A program made the position numbers and the translations under genes. Of a stretch of DNA of 64,000 nt, positions 23,481-36,400 are shown one piece after another. The stretch comes from Liquidambar formosana (Eukaryota; Streptophyta; Magnoliopsida; Saxifragales; Altingiaceae). Every line of letters starts with the position of its first letter. Positions within the stretch are counted from its first letter, which is position 1. The notes under the pieces were generated by a model. That model did not search any database and was not told the DNA's origin. It saw only the letters and a program-made list of their open reading frames with translations. The stretch is taken from assembly GCA_039720395.1 (NCBI GenBank), contig CM077833.1, positions 11,593,133 through 11,657,132 of the forward strand. Reading direction: 5' to 3'.

Positions 23481-23900
23481 ATTGAATTGAACAAACGACG
23501 CCACAGGGTAGTTAGCCAAGTAATTTGTAATAACACTTCCTTTGACAGATTCTGTGTTACATACTTTATGTCGAATTCATTTAAGAGAATCGACCATCGA
23601 GCAGTTTTATAGGATAAGATCGGCTTTTTTATCAAGTACTTCAGTGGGTCCATGCGGCTTATCAAGAAAACCTCATAGGATATCATATAGTGACGGAGCT
23701 TTTGAGTTGCCCACACTAGCGCCACATAAGCCTTTTCTATGGCGTTATACTTCACCTCATAATCTGTTATTTTCTTCCTTAAATAATAGCTGGAATTTTC
23801 CTTCTTCTACCCTTCCAGATATTGAGTTAGCATAGCTCCTGTTGCAGTTTCAGTGATCGTCAAGTATAACAATAATGGCTCACTTTGCCGTGGAGGAACT
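23387..23900 (-). pseudogene. RT-linked RNase H of G1 pol, interrupted
   Basis: The longest open block is 23755-23387. It starts KYNAIEKAYVALVWATQKLR and continues through an ISRMDPLKYLIKKPILS stretch, the conserved gypsy RNase H signature. Upstream codons to about 23900 encode the LLLYL...ATGAML region with in-frame TAG codons. The block loses the frame after the DIKYVTQ motif. It functions, in intact relatives, to remove RNA from the RNA:DNA hybrid. Confidence 0.8.
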
Positions 23901-23999
23901 AAAATTGGTGGGTTGCTCAAGTACCTTTTAATGGTCTCAAAAGCTTCCTAACATTCTTCATTCCACACTTTCTGCACACCCTTCTTAAGAAATTTAAAA

Positions 24000-24651
24000 A
24001 TCAGCTTGCACACCATAGTCAAGTTGGCGATAAATTTGCTTATGTACTGAATTCTTCCTAGAAATCCCTGAATCTATTTCTCGGTACTAGGCGGCTCCAT
24101 TTCCACAATGGCTTTTATTTTCCCTAGATCAACCTCAATTCCCCTCTGGGTAATTATAAACCTTAACAATTTGCCTGCAGTGACACCTAAAGGTGCATTT
24201 CTGAGGCTTTAACTTGAGGTTATACTTTTTCGCCCGCTCTAAGAACTTTTTTAGTGCCATGAAATGTCCTTCCCGATTTACTGACTTCACTATCATGTCA
24301 TCTACATACACTTCTACTTCCTTATGGATCATATCATGCAACAAGGTTGTAGCAACTCTTTCGTAAGTAGCCTTGGCATTTCTCAAACCGAAAGGCATTA
24401 CCTTGTAGCAATACATTCCCCACTGCTTAAAAAAGGCTATTTTCTCCATATCTTGCGGTGCCATTTTTATCTGATTATACCTGGAAAACCCATCCATAAA
24501 AGAGAGAAGTGCATGTCCCACTCTACTGTCCACCAACACATCGATGTGGGGCAAAGGAAAGTCATCCTTAGGGTTTGCAGCATTAAGGTCCCTAAAATCC
24601 ACATATATCCTCACATTTCCATCTTTTTTAGGTATAAGCACTATATTAGAT
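24000..24651 (-). pseudogene. Reverse transcriptase of G1 gypsy pol, interrupted by copia C
   Basis: Open block 24641-24135 (168 codons) runs from IPKKDGNVRIYVDFRDLN through HALLSFMDGFSRYNQIKMAP and VMPFGLRNA to the catalytic box YVDDMIVKS. The frame shifts after KPQKCTF, and stops interrupt the connection domain beyond it. The N-terminal continuation is at 37896-38040, because copia C inserted within the codons for a YPEWLSNIV motif. Both catalytic motifs (VDFRDLN and YVDD) are present, so the core was recently functional. The region contains TAG stops where glutamine is expected, consistent with C-to-T mutation. Confidence 0.9.
24647..24651. repeat. Target-site duplication TAGAT, left of copia C
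   Basis: TAGAT precedes the copia C LTR at 24652 and is repeated at 37896-37900 after its end. Joining the flanks across one copy restores the gypsy RT reading frame. Confidence 0.95.
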
Positions 24652-24815
24652 TGTTAGGATTATGCCCTAAAGCCAATCATAGAGATGATTGTTTAGGGAT
24701 TAGGAACAATCATTTGATTTTGTGTTATGCATAGTTAGATTCATGGGCTGTGGAATCGTAGGAAAAATTTTTATATTCCGCACTTCTATTTTTCTCTCTT
24801 GATCGATTCCCATCA
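24652..24815 (+). mobile_element. Copia C 5' LTR with large internal deletion (164 bp left)
   Basis: The first 69 bp of the LTR join directly to its last ~95 bp. The junction lies at TTTGATTT (24713-24720), a word present at both breakpoints of the full-length 3' LTR. About 1.5 kb including the TATA region is gone, so this copy lacks its promoter. Because reverse transcription makes both LTRs alike, the deletion most likely happened after insertion. Confidence 0.9.
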
Positions 24816-24816
24816 G

Positions 24817-24830
24817 TGGTATCAGAGCCA
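24817..24830 (+). other. Primer binding site of copia C (initiator tRNA-Met)
   Basis: TGGTATCAGAGCCA follows the 5' LTR end by one base, identical to the site in copia B. Confidence 0.88.
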
Positions 24831-27037
24831 TGATTATGCATAATACAAAATACATATGGGCTGGTAATTATGGTGTAGTTGAATGATTCAAAAATCTGGA
24901 AAATTTTTTCTGCATAATTGGTTTTCCTCCATGGCTGAACCTAGGGTTTGAAACCCTAGGTCAATTCTCTTCTACTCCTCTTCTAATTGATGGTTAAGTG
25001 TAGACATGGATGCAATAGGTTGCATAGGGTTTGAGTTTGGAGAAGAAGAATAAGGAAACTAGGGTTTTATAAAACTGTTATGAACAGTTTTCATGGTAGC
25101 CATGAAAAACCGTCATCTTGTTTTGCATGCCGAATTCAGAGTTCTTCTCCAAAATTTTTGAGCCATATATGGTTAGAAAGTTCTTCGAATAAGCTTTCCA
25201 ACCCAACAAACGGTACGTCAATCCGAGTTCTGTAGTGAAAGTTATGAATTTTTTACTACAGGCTGTCTGGAAAGACAGTTTTGCTCGGGAATGATGCAAT
25301 AGCCACAACTTTGAGTTATTGATGGAGATCAAAGGCATGGCAATGGTTACCATCACTTGGGTTATGTTCTAGACATGGTAGGGAAAGGTTCCCAAGCATT
25401 TAGATGCATCATAATTGGATTAAGATGCTAGAACAGAAGGAAGAAGGAGAAGAACACCATGGAGGCTGAATCTGGGTTTTAGAACCCTAAGGTTCTTGCA
25501 ATTAATTCTAATTAAAGCTGCTGTATTTATGATGGAAGATCATTGTAGGATCATTATATATCATGTGTATATGATTTTCTTTAAGTTTCAAAAAGGTTTT
25601 GATGGAAAAAGATTCAAAAAGTTTGAAAATTTTTCATGAACAGCATAGCAGATTTTCTCTGCAGAAAAGTCATCAATGGAGTTTTGATTAGAACTTGAGT
25701 TAGGGAACTCCAAATTGCATGAAACCAATTGCATTAGTTTCCTAAGACATGTAGGATACTGGGAAAATTCGTTTGGTAGCCTAATTCATTCATCTTGCTG
25801 GGTTTTAAATCAATTTCTGACCATGGACAGTGTGCTGTCAAATTCTGGGCAGCCTACTGTTGTTTTAATTGTTTAGAACAATTGGTGATGATTTGATCAT
25901 CCAAACCTCTTCTATTAGCTTAGTATTTCATGTAGGGACATGATACAAAAGCTGGTTTCAATGGAGGAGTCGAATTGATAAGGATTTAGAAGCTATTGTG
26001 ACCTTCAAGGTCTGCAACAATGGCTCCAGCAATGGGTTTTGGAAACCCTGATTGTTCTTGATGATGGCAGCCACTTCCACCACTTCTCACATGTCCAGAG
26101 GCTTGTCCCACACCCCTAGGATGTTCTCCCATGACTGGCCATGGCAGCCTAGCCAAGCTCAGGCAGCCCCCTGGTAGTGACGGCTGCATAGAGTTAAGGA
26201 TGAAACCCTAATTTTGAGTTAATGATGAAACCCTAATTTCATTATGGCATTAATTAAAACCCTAATTGGAATATTAATTACCTTAATTAAGAGTTAATGA
26301 TTGGTCATTAAATGACCAATCATGGTTATTAATTGTTAGGGCATAATTAATACCATTAATGATGTCTAGGGTTAGGGTTTTTGGATAACCCTAATTAGTG
26401 TAATTAATTAAGGGTAATAAATACCCTATTTGGCATTAATTAAACCCTAATCCCTTTTATTAAATACCATATGAACCTAGGGTTTTAATGATTGGACATT
26501 AAATGACCAATCATAAGGCATTTAATGATTAGGGCTTGCATTTAGGGTTTAGGGTTATGCATTTAGGGTTTAGGGTTTTAGGAAACCCTAATACACTAAT
26601 TCATCATTTTAATGATTTTATTTAATTCCTATATTAATTATTTAATTAATATTGATTAATTTTATAATGTTTTAAATGGTTTAAAACACAATTAGGGATT
26701 AAATTAAAATCTGGAAATTCTTAATTAAATGAAATTGTTTTGTTTAATTAAGGAAACCCTAATATTGGATATTAGAGTTATTTTAGGAAACTTTGCATGT
26801 TTTAAATTAATTTGATTAATTGAAACTGTAATGTCTTAAATGTTAAGACTTTATTTAATTCTGGATATTTTTGTTAAAACCTAATAAGATTAGGATGCAT
26901 TAATGAGATTAATGTAAATCATTCAAGAGAATTACCATAATGCCCATATGTTTTAATGCTTACAGTTTTTCTTTACATTATGCAATGAGATTGTATGTGT
27001 GTGTTTGGATGATGATTATGGACTATACCCCTTAAAC

Positions 27038-28508
27038 TGTCACGACCCAAATTAATTAAGCCGTGATCAATATTAATAAATCTAGTTTAATTAAGAAAAT
27101 CATTTAGGAAGCACGTGAATGGCACGCGTTAGAAAACCGGTAATTTCAATAAAAATTTCGGCATGACCCATCCGTAAATGGGACATACCGTAACAAAATC
27201 CTGTATGAAAGAGTTATAAAAGTTCCTGTCATCCATCATTGGTATCATCACATGCTAAATAAACCATATGAAGAAACCTACGAAATTAAAATATTACAAA
27301 CCATGAGTTATTATGTGTTTAGCGCCCATTGGCCGAATACATAGAGTTTAGTTAATACATATCCATAATATTAAAATTTTTTTTTCCCATCAAAGCATAG
27401 CACCTCAAGGCGAGGTCTCCCCAGCTATGAAATCATCTGAAAAAGGTTTATAAACATAGGAGTGAGTATAAAACTCAGTAGATATAATTTTCATATAGAA
27501 ATAACCAAAGCATGATAATATAACCAATTACAATCATGCTTAGAATAATTAAAACCCATGCAATGTCATGAATGATATGCGACTCATGTCCATTTAACAT
27601 AATCCATAATTACCGACCACTCCCGCAGGAGTCTTCGCGCGGAAACGGAGGATTTAAACCCACCTCCAAGAGGACAACACAAGGGTTCCTACCTGGAACC
27701 GGAAAGTAGCCTCTGATTCGGGAACACAAGGGTTCCTACCTGGAACCGGAAAGTACCCAGGACCAAAGGAATGGAAAACACCGCTAAGTCCCTTGACCGC
27801 TAGTAGTCCAAATCCAATGACCCTTTTTAATATACTTTTACCAAGTAATTAATTAAATTCATTCCATGCATTTTTATGCCAATGAATGTCATGAAAAGCA
27901 TAAAAACTCATGTACGTGTCAGCTATTCCAGAAATCAACAATATATAATTATTTCATAATCATATAACATGTGGGAGCTATGTAAAACATGTAAAATATA
28001 GACCAACAAGAATTTACATAGCATATACATCCTAAATAGACCAAAATATAACAAGTATATCAACCCATATACTCCCAAATGTAATATTCTTAAATATAGG
28101 GTTATGTAAACTAGACCCCTCAGTACATGCATTACAAAATATGTATGATAATCTACCCAAATATCACTCAAACTCGTAAATAACACCCAAAATACATTTT
28201 TATCCGACATATATGGGCTTATATACTAACCCATTATCATCCCTATGGTTAAAACCCATGAAAATTACACCTACCTCAAGTATGTTGCACCAAACGTAGA
28301 GAAAATGTGTTGGGAAGGTCGGATCTGAGCCTAGAATGCAAGAACAAACTCCAAACTCTACAGATCAGGCTTGAATCCTCTCCAAGCATGTGTAGATTTT
28401 CAAATCTAGCCCCTAGAACGCGAGTCCAAGCGTTGAAATGAGGTGAGAGAGTCAAAAACCCATGCATGCAAGAGAAAAATGTGATTTTCTCTCTCCAAAC
28501 AAGCCTTT

Positions 28509-28539
<31 letters not shown>

Positions 28540-29356
28540 CCCAACACTCAAAATGCTGAAAAATGGGTGTTAGAGTCGTGATATGAAGGTTTTGAAAAGG
28601 GGTGAGAGGGCACATGCGTCATTTGTTCTAAAAAAAAAATCTGCCAGTCGAGAGTTTCAGACGGCTGAAAATAACTTTCAGCCGGCTGAAACTAAATGAA
28701 AAAAATTCTCCTTCTCTGGATTGTTCAGACGGCTCAAATGTAAACTTTCAGCCGTCTGAAAATTGGCTTTCAGCCGGCTGAAACATGTTTCAGCCGTCTG
28801 AAATACACAGACAGCTGAAACATGACAATCCATCAGGCAATCCCTCATCAGCACTGATTACAGCCTTCTTTACATTAAAAACATTTAAGTAAAAGGAAGA
28901 ATAAAAGAATGGTTTAAGTTATTTAATGAAAATAAGCAAATAACCCCCCATTTGAATCCAAATAAAATATCAAAAAAATCAAATTCCAAGTATATCAAAA
29001 TCTCATTTTCAAGTTTTAGTACAAAATCCGACTCCCGACAGATTTTCCGAAAACAAACGTACGAGTAAACCGATCTAAACGTGATAATAAAATATCATAA
29101 AATCACAGATGTCTTATAATATTATAAACTTCCATTACCGCCAAAAATTATCTTCAAAAACAAAGATTTATGAAAATTCATTTTTTTCCCAACACTTAGC
29201 CAAATTTTCAGTAGTCTAAGAGTGTGAAATCGTAACCACAACAACATCACACACATGCGATACCCACACGTGACAATACCCGACAAATCAACTAAAGTAC
29301 ATGCAAATTATGCATTAAAGGTGAGATTATCCTAATTAAATGACACGGGTATTACA
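27038..29356 (+). mobile_element. Solo LTR of a different retrotransposon family (2319 bp)
   Basis: It begins TGTCACGACCC and ends GGTATTACA. It is flanked by the 5-bp duplication TAAAC (27033-27037 and 29357-29361), and removing it restores the copia leader as in element B near 7120. There is no primer site, purine tract or pol, so it is a solo LTR. It contains a CT microsatellite near 28508-28540 and a cluster of palindromes at 28655-28820. Lineage cannot be assigned from the LTR alone; TG...CA ends and a 5-bp duplication fit either copia or gypsy. Confidence 0.93.
28655..28820. repeat. Cluster of seven CAGCCGGCTG-type palindromes
   Basis: The consensus 16-mer TTTCAGCCGGCTGAAA is perfect at 28676-28691 and 28768-28783. 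Variants are at 28655-28670, 28724-28737, 28746-28761, 28788-28803 and 28808-28820, with the centre reading ACGG, CCGT or ACAG. All lie in 166 bp of the solo LTR. They may be repeated factor-binding sites or a folded RNA; function is unknown. Confidence 0.85.
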
Positions 29357-30200
29357 TAAACCAATTGTGATTGGCCGTCTTATGAATGGGTTGTAATAAT
29401 TTTTCAAGAGTTGTAATTTTATTATGGTGATGTAATTTATTATTTGGGGCTTGCATGCCACCTTCCCTCTCTCTCTATCATTCTCTTATGTACCCCACAT
29501 TCCCCTTATGTATCCCTTTCTATATATTATGTAAATGTTATGTAATCGAGAGCGCACTAAGGAGCATGGTGGACCCAAAGGAGTATGATGGAGCCCAACA
29601 AGCCAATGGTGGAGACCATCAAGCCAAGGGAGCAGATTGAAGGACTTGAAAGCTTAGAGAAGTTTTGCAAGAAAGCATGCATGTTACGAATGGTTTATTT
29701 TACGATCACCTACACCCACCTTAGACCTTGGATTCAATCTATTGGCTTGGATTGAATCCTCTCAAAGTCCATAATCATCATAGTGGGAGCTTTAATTTAT
29801 GAGATAATTGTATTAGCTCCAATACTATAGTTTGGTATATGTTACCTATTCACTTAGGGACTAATATCAAAATATGGTACTTTATATATGTTGATATATA
29901 TAATAGCATGCGATGTATGATTTATAATAGCATGAGATGTACAATTATAAATAGCATAATTTATATATTTAAATTTTGATAAATTATGATGCATGTTAAT
30001 TTGATGAGACCCTTTAAAACCCCTCTTATTTAATATTAAGTTGAAAATGGAGAAGTCATTGGGGAATGAATTCTTCATTGCCTTCCATCATTATAGGATC
30101 ATCTAACGTCCCTTAATGTGGGTACCTGGCTGCAGACATGTAGGAGCTACCCATGTTAAAGACATTACTTGAAACTATCACATATGAGATATCATGGGGT

Positions 30201-30429
30201 GCCTAAACTGGTATATACCAAGAAACTAACATGTGAGGTATATATTTGGCGAAACATACCTGTGTGAATGATGGGTTTAACTTAACTAAGGAAGTATTCC
30301 AAGAAACTAACATGTGAGGTGTATGTTCCCTAGAGGCAAAATGATTGGAACTTGCTTATGAAGCAATAGACAAAGAGTTGCCTTCTTATTGTGGGTTAGA
30401 AGTCAAGAAACTAACATGTGAGGCTTCTA
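30201..30429 (+). other. Triple leader hairpin array of copia C
   Basis: Hairpins at 30201-30250, 30286-30333 and 30397-30429, each with the 17-nt loop AAGAAACTAACATGTGA unchanged. Compared with B, the outer arm of hairpin 2 has one G-to-A change that breaks a pair. In hairpin 3, GTCTTCTA becomes GGCTTCTA, which turns a T-T mismatch into a G-T pair. Confidence 0.72.
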
Positions 30430-30588
30430 GGTCACAGTGGGACCCCAATCCCCATTAGGAATGAGATTCCCGAATTCCATTAGAGGGTGTATGGAATCTG
30501 ATAAAATAGTGGGAGGTACCATATGATTAAAGACCCAATCATTATGGATAAAAATGAAATCTAATTCTTTGTTTATGTAGATTACCTA

Positions 30589-31140
30589 ATTACTCATCTC
30601 AAAACCCCTATTTCCTAATATAGGATATTGATAGTTTGACTAAACCCGATTTCTTTGATTGACTTAGGAAATTGAGAATTGTTCTCAATTTCAAAAAGAT
30701 TGTTTATATGCTATTAGGCCTTTTATTAAAGGCCCTCCATAAAACATCCTAAGAAGAAAAAGACACTATGCGCAATTGGCATCTTGTTGCCATGCTATAT
30801 GATAGTATTGATGACTAATGAGCTTCAGAAGCAAAATTAGTCAATGCAAGTGCCTTTGATGTCCTACATCACATACAAAGGTTGTATTGTGAGTGAAATA
30901 ATACTATAAAGTATAGTACTTATAAAGGACTTCTTCTAGACAAGGATGTAATAAAAGTTGTTTATTAATAATCATTCTTTTGAAAAATGATTAATCACAT
31001 AGAATAGCTTGAGAAGCTAGATGTGATTTAAAATGGAAGCATAGAGGAAATCAAGTCTTGAAAAGTCAAAGACAAAGAAATATAATTATTTTGTAGTAAA
31101 CATAAGGTATTGTAAAGGGAACTTGATAAAGTATTAGTCT
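30589..31140 (+). pseudogene. Copia gag remnant (element C)
   Basis: Counterpart of 8349-8900 in B. The gag start position again reads ATT (30589-30591), and the same early stops are present. One 2-bp length difference is seen near 30616 (TAATATAGG against TAATATATAGG), so C has acquired private changes as well. Confidence 0.65.
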
Positions 31141-32479
31141 TCCTAGAAGAACCAAACTTTTGAAGTTTTGGTTCATACTCTAAACTAAATTGTTGGTTAG
31201 TTCTGCTTCTTGGTTTTTGGATTCTAGTGTAATCTAAATGGAAGCAGAAAGTTAAGTAGATAATTTTGGAAACTTATTTCTTAACTAGGTCATTTAAGAC
31301 ATTCTAGAAATTTGATTTCTGAATTTAAATGACTAATTAGAGCGAATGCAATGTATTCTGAGAATAGAAGAGATGTAGAGACTCTCATTTAAATGTAACG
31401 ATTATGACTTGGTTATGAGATGACCAAACCCATCTTTTACTTGGTGAAGTGAAAGAGTTACATTTATAATTTGACTAATACATTGTGATGTATATAGTCA
31501 TGTAGAGCATGCATTCAATTACAGTAGACTCATCTTAGAATACCATAGCTCAATGGTGAATCTAAGAAAACGAATTGAACCCTATTAAGATATGGTTTGA
31601 TCCATGATGAGTTTTACTAGTGTATCCATCTAGGATATACCTTAAAATTGCTACATATTGATAATTTAGGGTTCACTCCAGTTTTGTCCCAATTATATCA
31701 GATATGATATGGGAAGAAACCCAACTTAAAGAAGTTAAGGCTTGGGCTTGTGTTACGTATGTCTAGAAACATAATGTAGACAATCTGGAAATAAGGTCAA
31801 GTAAGTGTTAAATTGTGGTATATCCCAAAAGTGGTTGGGATAGTATTTCTATTACCCTAATGAACAAAAGTTGTCCATTAGGATGTTTGCTGGATTTTCT
31901 TGAGAAAGAGTTCATTCAAGAAAGATGCAAAAGTAGATAGAATTTACAGAATTGTTTATAAAGCCACAAACCAACAAAGATCCAACCCTTGCCCCTATTG
32001 AGGCAAAACCTTTAATTACACCACATTCTTTTCATAGATCAAATTGGATATTTCTTTAACATAAGAGAGATATTGTATCTCCATTAGAATGTGAAAGAAT
32101 TGTTCTTTGGTGATAAAGATCACCAAAATAATCCTATTGATTATGATTAGGCGATGTTTGACATCAACTTGAGAAATGACTAAGAGTCATTAAATCCAAT
32201 ATGGACAGGTAGAGACCTAAAAGGCTTGGCTATTTAAGAATGTTTTCAACATAAGCAAAAAGTTGTCTATAAAGAAACTTGTTTGATAATAGTTATGCTG
32301 AAATCCATTTGGATCTTTTTATCTATAAACACACATTTTGAATATGAGATATGTCAAAAAGGATATAAAGATGTTATATCAAATGGTGAAAAACCATAAA
32401 AGTGTGTAAGTTATAGAAGTCTATTAATAGACTACAAGGTTCTCATAATTAGAACATCTATAAAGTTGAAGTAATCAAA

Positions 32480-33390
32480 TTGTTTGATTTCTCTCATTGT
32501 ATAGATGGACCATGAGTGTATAAAAGGTTAGTGGGAGTGCGATCGTTTTTCTTTATCCTAAGTATAGATGACATCCTAATCATTATGAATGATATATGAA
32601 TGACATCCTAATCGTTTTGGTTTTTGGAGAAAAACTAATTCATGAAAGATTTGGCAGAAGCATCCAACAAGATCTATAGAGATAGATCATATAGATTGCT
32701 AAGTATCTCCAAATCATCAAACATAGTTGAAATGTTGAAGGAGTTCAACATGGAGAATTCTAAGGGAGGTCTGATTTACTTCAGATAAGAATTCATTATT
32801 CAAGGGCATGTGCCCTAGGATAACACAAGTAAGGTTCTTAAAGTGTTAAGAAGCCTTATTCTACACTATGTATTGAACCTGATATCTATTATGTTGTAAT
32901 TGTTACAAATAGTTGTCAGTCAATTCAAATTTGGAATATTGGATTGTATATGGAAATTGTAAACTCATATTAGATGGGTATATGGATTTGGATATAATCC
33001 ATATGGAGTATATTTTATATTCACTTTAGTTGGTGAAATACTTAATGGAAGAACTGTATGAAAGATACAGTGCATTCCATTATTAAGGGTGAATTCATTG
33101 TCGCATTGTCTAGGAGATTGTTTGGATCTATAAGTTCATTTAGAACTTGGAGTTGTTCCTTCCATTGAGTTGCCCACATCTTGTTTTGTGACAACAATGG
33201 GTCTATAGCTCAAGTATAGGAATCACGGTCTCATCAAAAGTCCAAACACATAGAGCGGCAATTCCAAATGATTAGAGGAATCATTGGAAGAGGTAATAGA
33301 TACATTATAGAAGATATTATTTACATAAGTTTTTGTAGACCTACTGACTAAAGCTTTAAAACATAATTGGTTATGTCTAAGACCAACATC
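32480..33390 (+). pseudogene. Copia reverse transcriptase/RNase H remnant (element C)
   Basis: The RT box reads SIDDIL near 32568-32585, with Y-to-S and V-to-I changes shared with A and B. The FNMENSK-like stretch (about 32745-32765) and the RNase H fragment around EPDIYYVV (about 32875-32900) remain legible. A local duplication of GACATCCTAATC at about 32570-32615 replaces part of the sequence seen in B. Not functional. Confidence 0.62.
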
Positions 33391-33445
33391 TTAAGAAGAT
33401 AAGTATGCGATACATGGTCGATTGGCTTCAGTACAAGTGGGAGAT

Positions 33446-36400
33446 TGTTAGGATTATGCCCTAAAGCCAATCATAGAGATGATTGTTTAGGGATTAGGAA
33501 CAATCATTTGATTTCATTTATATATGTCACATTTATTATTGATTTAATAAAAGGGCTTATTCTATTATGTTTATATGCATCATTTATATTTACATAATAT
33601 GTCCATGGAGTTAGAGTTGAGAATATGGAATTACAAAGAGTTGTAATTTTGAGACTATAGATATATCTCTGTACTAAACTCCTAAAGCATTCCTAGTTGA
33701 AGGTTCACTACGATGGACAGTAATGAACCATAGGACTAGCACTTTTCAGGTTGACTCTATAGGAGGATAGCTAGTCTCAAGCTATTTGTGTGGAGACACT
33801 ACAACCAACAAGTGGGTGCCTATTATAAGAATAGGTACACTGAATGTGACCAAAGATATGAGATAAACTGAATGGAGTTTTATCCTGCCTGTCAATCAGT
33901 TTCTCATTGTTATAGTGATACAAGTAATCCTTAGACCTGAGACACCATAGTTGTCTTATGCATGTAGCTTTAGAAGTTTGATAACACTAAGTGCAGATCC
34001 TATTCAGGGGTCTGCAAAGGTGTTCATTGGCCCTACTGCTATGTGTATGAAGGCATGTGAGTGATCAACAAGGGATCCATCACTCTCAGGAAAAAGAGAC
34101 AGAATGTCTCATATAGCTGTCACACCCCATTTTTGCACCACCTTACTAGGGCTCATCATTTCATGCATGTTTTTGTTTTGTTTTTGAGTCTAGTCACTTG
34201 CATTAGTTTTCTAGAGTCACAAGGACAATGGATATGAATTTTGGTTCAAATTGGAGTTGATCTTGAGGGATAATAAGAGCTTTTGTGACTTGAGGGGCAT
34301 AATCGTCTTTTAAGTCCCAAACTTTTCATTTGACCTTGGAATGATCTCCAAATTGTCAATTGGAGTTCATATGGATGCATATGAGGTATTTCTAGGTTCA
34401 ATTTGGTAAGTCAATGGCTCGGGATTAAAATGGCTCGATGTGGTTCAAGTTGGTTAATTGACCCTTCCTTGGGTTAGCTCTAATTGACTCACAATTACCA
34501 ACCAAATCTTTTCAAATTGACTTTCATTAGTCATCATTTTACCCTCAAAAGTGTTTCATGAAGTTCAATTTTGATATGGCCTGATGATGAGTTTAGTGTG
34601 GTTATTTACGGATTATCCTTGAAGAATTAGTGCGAATCAAAGCATGAGATTTTTGGTTAAAATGAAAAGAAAATTATTTTATTAAATTAGCCATTTTTAT
34701 CATGACACTAACACGTGTACGTATGTGATGAGTGTGTGTACGCACATACGATACATGTGCATGCGTGTTAGCGGTCAGTCTCCCAATTTTTATAAAAGAC
34801 AATTTCCTTTTCCTATTCAGATTAGAAGTCTTTTATCATTATAAAATACCTTTTGATTATTCTCCAAGGAAACCTAGTCCAGGAAGGAAAGGGAAACTCC
34901 AGATTTCAGCTATAAATACTCTCTTAATGTCTTTAAATAAAGGAGAAGAGAGGAGGGTTTGGAGGGAGTGAAATTCGTCATAATTCAGCAGCAGATTTTC
35001 TGAAAACCAGCAGTCGTATTTTAATCATAACTTTTTCATCCGAAGTCTGAATTTGATGAAATTGGTCTTGTTAGAAAGATAATTCAATTTTCTACAACTT
35101 TGTATTTCACAAGCTTTGTCCAAATCCAACGTTTTCATACCCAAAAACACGATTGAAGTTGCTGCTGCTGCAAAGTGACGAGAATCACTTTTTCTTTTCT
35201 CTTGTTCTCTTTTTGTTTTCTATTTCTTTTCAAAGTTGAGTGAGTTTTGATCTCTTTGCTGTGATACCACTTTGACAAAGAGGAGGATTCGTGTTGGTTT
35301 GATTCACTCTAAAGACCTGAGGAGCCACGAACAATTGCATACAGCAGCAAGGAAGGCCCTTCCTAAGGTATTCTCCTTCTCTATTCAAGCTTAAACTAGG
35401 TTCTCATATGGGTTAGGCTTATTGCATGTTAAAGGTGACTTTTTTATCATGTATTAACACTCTAGCTAGTTAATATACATGGAATATCTATTTTTTATCT
35501 ACTGTTTAGCATGCTTTAGGGCTGTCCTTTAGGTTTTTAATGCATAGTTATGATTCGTGTGCTCCTATTGTCCTTGTGTTAGGATTAGTGTCATTGCATG
35601 TTAGAGTTAGGATTTTCATCATGTTATATTGCTTTAGTTAGTTAATATGCATGATTTAATTTCTGTTTAGTTTGGTTTTAGCATGATTAAAGTATGTTTT
35701 GTATGTTTTTAAGCATATTTGTGAGTTTAGGGTTTTAGAGTCATTGTTTCGTGTTTGTTTTCATATAGCATGATAAAGTAGACTTTTTTATTTGGTTTTT
35801 CTTCGTGTTTGCTGTATATGTTTTTCATATGGAGTAAACATGATAGTTTTGCATGCATGTTAGTATGTTTTAGGGTTTTTATGCATGATATGGTTCTAGG
35901 AATATGTTAGGACTTATTATTGTTCGCTGTTTTTGCTATTGGCATGCTTAGTGGATGATTTTAGGTCATAATACTATTCTGTCCAGATTTGCATGTTAGT
36001 GTTTTTGCATGGTTTTGAGCACTTGTAAGGGTGCAAATAGGTGTGGTATTTGTCCCATGGCAAATAGGGCTGCTTATGTCTGAAATGGCTAAATGCTTGG
36101 AGCTAATTGCGCTCAGGTAAGTGGGTGTGAAGGTGCCCCAATTCACCTTTCTTCTTAACTCATTCTCTTCTCCCTATTTAGGGTTAATTTTTAATATGAT
36201 CCTATGGTTTAATTAGAGGTTTCCTTAACCAACAAAATTCTGGTTTTTATTAAAGTTTCCATTTTGTGGATTTCTTTCCTAAAATCAAACTTTCTATCAT
36301 ATTCAACTCTTTTGATCAAATAAGGAAACCTAGGGTTTTTACCATAGGTTTGTATTAGGATTTAACCTTAGTTCTGATCGAACTACGTGGACTTTGATCC

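Noticed and set aside
24324..24734. 136-codon plus-strand frame
   Set aside because: Shadow of the gypsy RT on the minus strand, which contains the clear catalytic motifs, and it runs across the copia C junction.
28276..28615. Overlapping minus-strand frames of 91 and 69 codons
   Set aside because: They arise from a GA/CT microsatellite inside the solo LTR and have no features beyond low complexity.
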